Assembly: GCF_937425535.1 (NCBI RefSeq)
Contig: NZ_OW485601.1
Span: forward strand, 1,762,501 to 1,826,500
Length of the DNA: 64,000 nucleotides
Source of the DNA: Rhodovastum atsumiense
GTDB taxonomy: Bacteria > Pseudomonadota > Alphaproteobacteria > Acetobacterales > Acetobacteraceae
Reading direction: 5' to 3'
Shown: in pieces, positions 58,853-64,000 of the stretch
How positions within the stretch are numbered: the first letter of the stretch is position 1
Layout: the number at the start of each line of letters is the position of its first letter
Notes under the pieces: model-generated
Databases searched by the model: none
Told to the model about the DNA's origin: nothing
What the model saw: the letters and a program-made list of their open reading frames with translations, nothing else
Translations under genes and position numbers: made by a program

Positions 58853-59890
58853 TTATGGCGCCAGCGCGACGAGGGAAAACATCTCGAACAGCATCTGGGC
58901 GGCGACCTGCGCCGTCACGGTTGTGGGATCGTATTGGGGCGCCACTTCCACCACGTCGCCACCGATCACGCGCAACCCGACAAGCGCGCGCAGGATCCGC
59001 TGGGCCTCGCGCGGGGTCAGCCCGCCCACCTCCGGCGTGCCGGTGCCCGGGCAGAACGCCGGATCGAGCCCGTCGACGTCGAAAGAAATATAGAAGGGCT
59101 GGTCCCCCACCACCTCCCGCGCCTTCGCCGCCACGGCATCGATGCCCATGGTGTCGACATCCTCGGCATGGATCACCGTCATGCCGGAGACGTAGGAAAA
59201 CTCGTAGAGCATCTCGGCCGAGCCGCGGATGCCGATCTGGATGGTGCGCGCGGGATCGAGCACGCCCTCCAGCACCGCCTGCCGGAACGGTCCGCCATGG
59301 TGGAACCGGGTACCCTCCTGCGGCCCGGAGGTGTCGCAATGGGCGTCGATATGCACCAGCCCCACCGGGCGGTCGCGCCCGAGCGCCCCCAGGATCGGCC
59401 CGGTGATGGAATGGTCGCCCCCCACCGACAGCGGCACCACCCCAGCGGCGGCGAGGCGCGCATAGAAGCCGGCGATGTCGGCGATGTTGTCCTCGAGGCT
59501 GAAGCGCCCGCGGAACGGCACGTCGCCGATATCGGCGGCCCGCCGTTCCGCCAGCGGCGTGACGCGCAGGGCGTGGTTGAACGGGCCGACCCGCTCGACG
59601 GCGCGCACGGCGCGCGGGCCAAACCGGGAGCCCGAGCGGTTGGTGACGCCCAGATCGGTCGGCACACCGACCAGGGCCACCTGCAGCCCGCCGAAATCTG
59701 GCAGATCCGGCGCTTCCGGCCGGAACGGCGCGCCAAGCAGGGTCGAGACGCCGGCAAAGGGCAGGCTGCGGCGGTTCTCGCCGGTGAAGGCCAGGCCGAT
59801 CGCCTTGCGGAAATCAGGATCATCCGTCTGGTCGCTGCGGGCATCGGCATAGCGCGCGCGCAGCGCCGCCAGCCTGGCATCGTCGGTCAT
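58853..59890 (-). CDS. speB: Agmatinase / guanidino-acid ureohydrolase family enzyme
   Basis: 345 aa. All binuclear manganese motifs of the arginase superfamily are present: LSVGGDHSITGPIL, VHIDAHCDTSGP, and ISFDVDGLDPAFCPGTGTPE. VGVPTDLGVTNRSGSRFGPR and VVEVAPQYDPTTVT favour agmatinase-type enzymes, producing urea and putrescine, but guanidinobutyrase or guanidinopropionase would look alike. The start MTDDARLAALRARYAD follows agggggat. No other polyamine genes are nearby. Confidence 0.88.
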   Translation of the reverse strand: MTDDARLAALRARYADARSDQTDDPDFRKAIGLAFTGENRRSLPFAGVSTLLGAPFRPEAPDLPDFGGLQVALVGVPTDLGVTNRSGSRFGPRAVRAVERVGPFNHALRVTPLAERRAADIGDVPFRGRFSLEDNIADIAGFYARLAAAGVVPLSVGGDHSITGPILGALGRDRPVGLVHIDAHCDTSGPQEGTRFHHGGPFRQAVLEGVLDPARTIQIGIRGSAEMLYEFSYVSGMTVIHAEDVDTMGIDAVAAKAREVVGDQPFYISFDVDGLDPAFCPGTGTPEVGGLTPREAQRILRALVGLRVIGGDVVEVAPQYDPTTVTAQVAAQMLFEMFSLVALAP

Positions 59891-60098
59891 GCGGAATCCC
59901 CCTTCGTTTGCTCGCGTCCATCGCCTGCGGTCGGTGAACGGCCGGCCGGGCCGCCGCGAGGTCGATCGGCCAGTGCCAATGCCCGGCACATGCGATTGGA
60001 CGCAAGCATCGCCGGAAGGGTTGCCACTCTGAGGGAGAACAACGCAAGCGTCGAGTGACCGTGGCGCGATGGTCGGGTGGCCCCGGCGTGGCCCGACC

Positions 60099-60998
60099 TC
60101 ATTCCCCCGGCGTAGCCGCCCCGAGCGGCCCGGCCCCGCGAGGCCGGCGCGCCCCACCCAGACGCCGGCCGACCCGCCGCGCCAGTGCGAGCACGACCAC
60201 CACGCCTCCCCAGATCGCCACCTGCACCGCCGGCCGTGGCCCGAAGGCAATATCCAGATTGGCAGCCAGGACGCGCCCGGCCTGCGCGCCGTTGGCGAGC
60301 GCGTACCATGCCGCCTCGATCCCGGCCGCCACGCCGCCTGCCACCAGCGCCAGCAGGGGCAGCAGCCAGAACCGCCCCCGCCAGGGGCGCGGCGCCACCC
60401 GCCACAGCACCAGCCAGGACGCGGCGCCGGTGGCCAGCACCGCCGGGCCGACATCGGCCTTGGATTGCAGGAAATAGTGCCACAGCGCCAGCGGCAGCAG
60501 CACGAAGACCAGGCGATGCAGCCGCTTCCAGTCCCGTCCCAGCCGCTTCTGCCAGCCATCGGTGGAGGTGGCGGCGAGGACCAGCAGCATCACCAGGGCG
60601 GCGCAGCCGATCGCCAGGTAGAAGCGCAGCGCGATCTCGGTGACAACGGTGCCGAGCCGCCATTTCTGGTCGACGCAGAACAGCGTCAGATGCGCGAGCG
60701 CATAGGCGGCGGTGGCAAGACCGAGCAGGCGGCGCAGTTGCACGACACGCGGCCAGTCGAACACCGTGCGCGCCGGCGTCACCGCCAGGGTGAGCAGCAG
60801 GAACCACACCGTCCACTCGCCCAGGCCGTGCAGCACCTCGGTGACCGGCCGCGGGCCGAGGCCCTGCGTCGCCCAGAGCACCGCCAGCTCGGCGCCCGGA
60901 CAGAGCACCAGCCCCAGCACCACGGCCTTGAGCCAGGAAAACCGCCCGGCATGGTCCCGCCACACCGCCAGCGCCGCCATCCGCGTCTTCGCGTTCAT
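60099..60998 (-). CDS. msrQ: MsrQ/YedZ-like heme membrane protein
   Basis: 299 aa. Ferric-reductase-like transmembrane domain with six or more helices: SWLKAVVLGLVLCPGAELAV, WTVWFLLLTLAVTPARTV, the His-containing YALAHLTLFCVDQ, and LHRLVFVLLPLALWHYFLQS. MsrQ passes electrons from quinones to periplasmic MsrP to repair oxidised methionines. MsrP is not adjacent, and about 80 extra C-terminal residues with two further helices exceed the usual 200-aa MsrQ, so the assignment is by family only. A 208-base gap without a gene separates it from speB. Confidence 0.75.
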   Translation of the reverse strand: MNAKTRMAALAVWRDHAGRFSWLKAVVLGLVLCPGAELAVLWATQGLGPRPVTEVLHGLGEWTVWFLLLTLAVTPARTVFDWPRVVQLRRLLGLATAAYALAHLTLFCVDQKWRLGTVVTEIALRFYLAIGCAALVMLLVLAATSTDGWQKRLGRDWKRLHRLVFVLLPLALWHYFLQSKADVGPAVLATGAASWLVLWRVAPRPWRGRFWLLPLLALVAGGVAAGIEAAWYALANGAQAGRVLAANLDIAFGPRPAVQVAIWGGVVVVLALARRVGRRLGGARRPRGAGPLGAATPGE

Positions 60999-61022
60999 GC
61001 CCGCATGATCAGGGGGCGGATC

Positions 61023-61610
61023 TCAGCGTTGCCCAGGGGGCGGCGTGAGCTTTCGGTAATCCGGGGGAATCCGGAACACGGATTCGGGCTGGGCGGCATA
61101 GGTGACACGCAGTGCCTCCACCACCACCCGCCCCGCGGCGGCGGCCCGCAACAGCACGCCGTCGGCGGTGATGCAGGCCAGGGTGGGCGCGCCGGTCACA
61201 TCGGCGGTGCGCCATTCGGTGCAGGACAGACCGGCGATCTCCGCCTGGCCCTGCCGCTGGAACGTCACCGCCCCCGGCGGCGCGCCGGGGCTGAACCGGG
61301 CCTGGTCGGCCGGCATTTGCAGCACCGACCGGTCCGCCTCGCGCACCGCGGAGAGGCGGTGTGCGCGCATGTCCACGACCACCCACATCCCCGGCGTCGG
61401 CGGGTCCAGGCGCAGCAATTGCGACCCGGCGGCCCAGCGCATGCGCTGTTCCACCACGCGCGGCCCGCCCGGCCGGTCGGGCTGCACCATCATGTAGACG
61501 ACATCGACATCGCGGGTCGGGGTAACCGGGGGGCGATCCCCGGCCGCCATCGCCGGTTGCGCCGCCACCAGCAGCGCCGCCGCCACCAGCAGCGGCGGAA
61601 GCCGGGTCAT
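61023..61610 (-). CDS. Secreted hypothetical protein, paralog B
   Basis: 195 aa with a signal peptide (MTRLPPLLVAAALLVAAQPA, cut after AMA). The mature protein is beta-rich: PTRDVDVVYMMVQ, GMWVVVDMRAHRLSAV, AGLSCTEWRT with a second Cys in LACITADGVLLRA (probable disulfide), and ALRVTYAAQPESVFRIPPDY. It shares this order of motifs with the gene directly upstream, so the two are tandem duplicates. No named family recognised; resembles DUF4412-like envelope proteins. Its ATG overlaps the upstream stop (ATGA). Confidence 0.75.
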   Translation of the reverse strand: MTRLPPLLVAAALLVAAQPAMAAGDRPPVTPTRDVDVVYMMVQPDRPGGPRVVEQRMRWAAGSQLLRLDPPTPGMWVVVDMRAHRLSAVREADRSVLQMPADQARFSPGAPPGAVTFQRQGQAEIAGLSCTEWRTADVTGAPTLACITADGVLLRAAAAGRVVVEALRVTYAAQPESVFRIPPDYRKLTPPPGQR

Positions 61611-62284
61611 TGCCGTCCGCGCAGGCGGTCGAGGATGGCGCCGGCACTGCCGCCAGAGGGGAGGCCGCCGGTCAGGCCGCCGGCATCCAGCAGCGCCTGC
61701 ATGTTCACCCGGCGCAGATGGCCCGGCGGCTGAAACAAGGCGTCCGGCTGCGCGGCATAGTCCACGCCGGTGGCCTCGACGCGGCTTTCCTGCCCGGACC
61801 GGTCATGTCCGCTGGCGCGCAGCACCACGCCGTCGCCGGTCACGCAGACGGTGCCGCTGGCGGCTTCGCCGGCGACATCCCACACGGTGCAGCGCAATCC
61901 GGCCACCTGATCGCTGCCCCGCCGGGTGAAGTGCCGGCCGTTCTCCAGCACCAGGGCCTGATCCAATCCTGCCTTGGCCGGGGCGTCGAGCAGCACCCCG
62001 AGCTGTTCCATCACCACGCTGGCACGGCGCTCACGCGGATCGACCAGGATCCAGCCCGGCAGGGCGCCATCGATGCGCACCAGCCCGGATGCCGCCGAGT
62101 AGCGCAGCAGCACCTGCTTCGGCGCGCCCGGCTGCGGCAGGGAGGTGGCGTAGGTCACCGCGACGTCGCGCGTGGGCGGGAAGACGGGACGGTCCCGGGG
62201 CGCGGCGCGGGCGATCCCCACGGCCATCACCAGGGCGGCCAGCGCACCCGCGGCCAATCCCCCCATCCTGGGCAGGTTTCGCAT
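61607..62284 (-). CDS. Secreted hypothetical protein, paralog A
   Basis: 225 aa with a signal peptide (MRNLPRMGGLAAGALAALVM, cut near ARA). Mature motifs run parallel to the downstream gene: FPPTRDVAVTYATSL, GWILVDPRERRASVV, VAGLRCTVWDVAG with TVCVTGDGVVLRA, and ATGVDYAAQPDALFQPPGHL. It has an extra Gly-rich tail (GGLPSGGSAGAILDRLRGRQ). Function unknown; envelope location inferred. It starts five bases after the aat stop. Confidence 0.75.
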   Translation of the reverse strand: MRNLPRMGGLAAGALAALVMAVGIARAAPRDRPVFPPTRDVAVTYATSLPQPGAPKQVLLRYSAASGLVRIDGALPGWILVDPRERRASVVMEQLGVLLDAPAKAGLDQALVLENGRHFTRRGSDQVAGLRCTVWDVAGEAASGTVCVTGDGVVLRASGHDRSGQESRVEATGVDYAAQPDALFQPPGHLRRVNMQALLDAGGLTGGLPSGGSAGAILDRLRGRQ

Positions 62285-62289
62285 GAAAT

Positions 62290-62979
62290 TCAGTCCTTTC
62301 CGGCCTCGTCCCCAGCCCCGCCACGCCCGGCCAGAAGCCGCATCTCGGCCTCCAGCCGACCTGGATCCACCTCGAGGATCCAGCGTGCCGGCGTATCCAC
62401 CGCCTGGGCGAGCAAGGTCTTGTAGGCGTCGCGGGGAATCTCGATCGCGCCGAACTGGGCCAGGTGGCTGGTGACGAACTGGGTGTCGAGCAGGGTGAAC
62501 CCGCCGAGCCGCAGCCGTGCCACCAGATGCACCAGGGCGACCTTGGAGGCATCCCGAACCCGGCTGAACATGCTCTCGCCGAAGAACGCGCCGCCCAGTG
62601 CGACCCCATAGAGCCCGCCCACCAGGCAGCCATGCAGCCGGCACTCGATGGAATGGGCGTGTCCCAGCCGGTGCAGATCGGTGAAAAGCCGTTCTATTTC
62701 CGGATTGATCCAGGTGTCTTCCCGCCCTGGCGCCGCCTCGGCGCAGGCGGCGATGGTGGAGGGGAAGTCGCGGTCGGCCACCACCTCGAACCCGCCGTTG
62801 AGCGCGGTGCGCAGCAGTCGCCGCGAGAGGTGGAATCCCTCAAGTGGCAGCACGCCGCGTTGTTCGGGATCGAGCCAGTACAGTCGATCGCCCCGCCGTG
62901 TCTCCGCCATGGGAAACAGTCCGGCGCGATAGGCGCGCAGCATCAGATCCGGCGTAACCTCGAAGGAACGGCGGGACAT
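62290..62979 (-). CDS. aat: Leucyl/phenylalanyl-tRNA-protein transferase
   Basis: 229 aa. It adds Leu or Phe to N-terminal Arg/Lys of proteins, marking them for ClpAP (N-degron pathway). Seen: AYRAGLFPMAE, WLDPEQRGVLPLEGFHLSRR, TWINPEIERLFTDLHRLGHA, HSIECRLHGCLVGGLYGVAL, FFGESMFSRVRDASKVALVH and LLDTQFVTSHLAQFGA. accC-aat order is common in alphaproteobacteria. The frame continues upstream into the dispersed repeat; the Met at MSRRSFEVTPDLM is the homology-supported start. Confidence 0.96.
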   Translation of the reverse strand: MSRRSFEVTPDLMLRAYRAGLFPMAETRRGDRLYWLDPEQRGVLPLEGFHLSRRLLRTALNGGFEVVADRDFPSTIAACAEAAPGREDTWINPEIERLFTDLHRLGHAHSIECRLHGCLVGGLYGVALGGAFFGESMFSRVRDASKVALVHLVARLRLGGFTLLDTQFVTSHLAQFGAIEIPRDAYKTLLAQAVDTPARWILEVDPGRLEAEMRLLAGRGGAGDEAGKD

Positions 62980-63020
62980 CGGACGATACTGCCTGAGCGG
63001 CGCGGCGAAGGGAAGGAACG

Positions 63021-63093
63021 TGCCGCGCAGCGCTTTTGGGGTGCAGGGGCCTTGTGGCCCCTGCCGGGTCAAGGGCAGAGCCCTTGCCTTCCT
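63021..63093 (+). repeat. Dispersed multi-hairpin repeat, copy 3 (partial)
   Basis: Matches the second half of the repeats at 9.2 and 43.9 kb: tgccgcgcagcgc linker, caggggcc-ttgt-ggcccctg and caagggc-aga-gcccttg, ending cttgccttcc. The first two hairpins are absent. The changes in the second hairpin are compensatory (both arms changed together), so its pairing is kept. Here it lies between accC and aat on the same strand, not between convergent genes. Confidence 0.8.
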
Positions 63094-63096
63094 TTA

Positions 63097-64000
63097 TTAC
63101 CCCTGCTGCGAGACAAACCGCTCCAGCCAGTGGATCGTGTACTGCCCCGCGATGAAATCGGGATGTTCGACGATACGCTGGTGCAGTGGCACGGTGGTTT
63201 CAATACCAACCACGGCGAATTCGGCGAGGCTGCGCCGCAGCCGGGCGATCGCCTCGGCCCGGGTGGGCGCGTGGACGATCAGCTTGGCCACCATGCTGTC
63301 GTAATAGGGCGGCACCACGTAGCCGGCATAGAGCGCGGAATCGACCCGCACCCCCAGCCCCCCGGGCGCGTGGAACGCGGTCACCCGACCCGGGGTGGGC
63401 ATGAAGGTTTCCGGGTTTTCGGCGGTGATGCGGCACTCGATGGCGTGGCCGGTGAAGGCGATCTCCGACTGTTCGTAGGAGAGCCGGCGGCCGGCGGCGA
63501 TGCGGATCTGTTCGCGCACCAGGTCGACGCCGCAGACCATTTCGGTCACCGGGTGCTCGACCTGCAGGCGGGTGTTCATCTCGATGAAGGCGAAATGCCC
63601 GTCCTGGTAGAGGAATTCCAGCGTGCCGGCGTTGCGGTAGCCAAGCTGGCTGAGCGCCGCCGTGACGGTGGACCCAAGGGCATCGCGCTGGCCCGGGGTC
63701 AGGGCGGGGGAGCCGGCCTCTTCCAGCAATTTCTGGTGGCGCCGCTGCAGGCTGCAGTCGCGTTCGCCGAAATGCACGACCTGGCCGAAATTGTCCGCCA
63801 GGATCTGCAGCTCGATATGGCGCGGCCGGTCGAGGTATTTTTCCATGTAGACGGCGTCGTTGCCGAACGCCGCGCGGGCTTCGGTGCGGGCGAGCTGCCA
63901 CGCCTCCTCCAGCTCGTCGGGGCCCGCCGCCACCTTCATGCCGCGCCCGCCACCACCGGCCGCCGCCTTGATCAGCACCGGATAGCCGATATCGCTGGCG
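63097..64000 (-). CDS. accC: Biotin carboxylase subunit of acetyl-CoA carboxylase (partial)
   Basis: The C-terminal 300 residues or so of AccC; the 5' part lies beyond the window edge. It carboxylates biotin on AccB, the first half-reaction of fatty acid synthesis. Seen: the ATP-grasp loop IKAAAGGGGRGMK, YMEKYLDRPRHIELQIL, FGERDCSLQRRHQKLLEEAG, EMNTRLQVEHPVTEMV, GHAIECRITAENPETFMPTP and a C-terminal domain ending FVSQQG. Complete to its stop. It is followed by a repeat and aat. Confidence 0.95.
   Translation of the reverse strand, partial: ASDIGYPVLIKAAAGGGGRGMKVAAGPDELEEAWQLARTEARAAFGNDAVYMEKYLDRPRHIELQILADNFGQVVHFGERDCSLQRRHQKLLEEAGSPALTPGQRDALGSTVTAALSQLGYRNAGTLEFLYQDGHFAFIEMNTRLQVEHPVTEMVCGVDLVREQIRIAAGRRLSYEQSEIAFTGHAIECRITAENPETFMPTPGRVTAFHAPGGLGVRVDSALYAGYVVPPYYDSMVAKLIVHAPTRAEAIARLRRSLAEFAVVGIETTVPLHQRIVEHPDFIAGQYTIHWLERFVSQQG

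Overview
The window is high-GC DNA, by eye around two thirds G+C or more, packed with chromosomal housekeeping genes. The gene families and gene orders point to an alphaproteobacterium, most likely in or near the Acetobacteraceae. The clues are the PHA regulator PhaR next to PHA synthase genes, the kdsB-pheA pair divergent from a membrane-anchored cytochrome c, SRP RNA-dnaX-ybaB-recR, accC followed by aat, and AapJ- and YejABEF-type transport genes. No prophage, complete IS element, CRISPR array or tRNA gene was found. The species assignment is inference.

Layout: 0.1-6 kb is an accessory stretch with a stress-type SDR that has lost its catalytic tyrosine, a DUF892 ferritin-like protein, an RTX-like repeat protein with a compositionally foreign start, and a zinc-finger methyltransferase. 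6-15 kb holds ygjV, uvrB, a D-aminopeptidase-like hydrolase, an orphan amino-acid binding protein, a methyltransferase beside gloB, a GST and a cupin. 14.7-21.1 kb is a polyhydroxyalkanoate region: phaB, an anti-sigma-like protein, phaA, a PhaC-type synthase with a very short PhaE-like partner, the divergent phaR and an XRE regulator. 21.5-24.8 kb has pheA-kdsB, cytochrome c and hisN. 24.8-30.5 kb is the yejABEF peptide importer. 30.5-36.6 kb carries a MarR regulator with an MFS-USP fusion transporter, an exported superoxide dismutase, a SHOCT protein and a DUF488/lipoprotein/nudC cluster. 36.7-39.7 kb is the SRP RNA-dnaX-ybaB-recR block. 39.7-43.8 kb has an EEP hydrolase, yjbQ, a small unknown gene, amn and an OsmC-type peroxidase. 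44-55.8 kb is a five-gene glycogen operon on the minus strand (glgP-glgB-glgC-glgA-glgX/malQ), in which debranching enzyme and 4-alpha-glucanotransferase form one polypeptide. 55.9-64 kb has a PepSY/response regulator/histidine kinase operon, a NUDIX hydrolase, an agmatinase-family enzyme, an MsrQ-like membrane protein, two tandem paralogous secreted proteins, aat and the 3' part of accC.

Two carbon-storage systems (PHA and glycogen) sit about 25 kb apart. Most operons are tightly packed with 1-4 base stop/start overlaps. Gene ends are marked by strong GC-rich hairpins, a dispersed multi-hairpin repeat present three times (9.2, 43.9 and 63.0 kb), and a perfect 31-bp palindrome at 30.8 kb.

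The points most worth a second look are the GlgX-MalQ fusion, the SDR with Glu in place of the catalytic Tyr, the mosaic RTX-like gene, the short PhaE-like subunit, the orphan anti-sigma-like gene inside the PHA region, the dispersed repeat family, and a cluster of GNRA-capped hairpins after the XRE gene.
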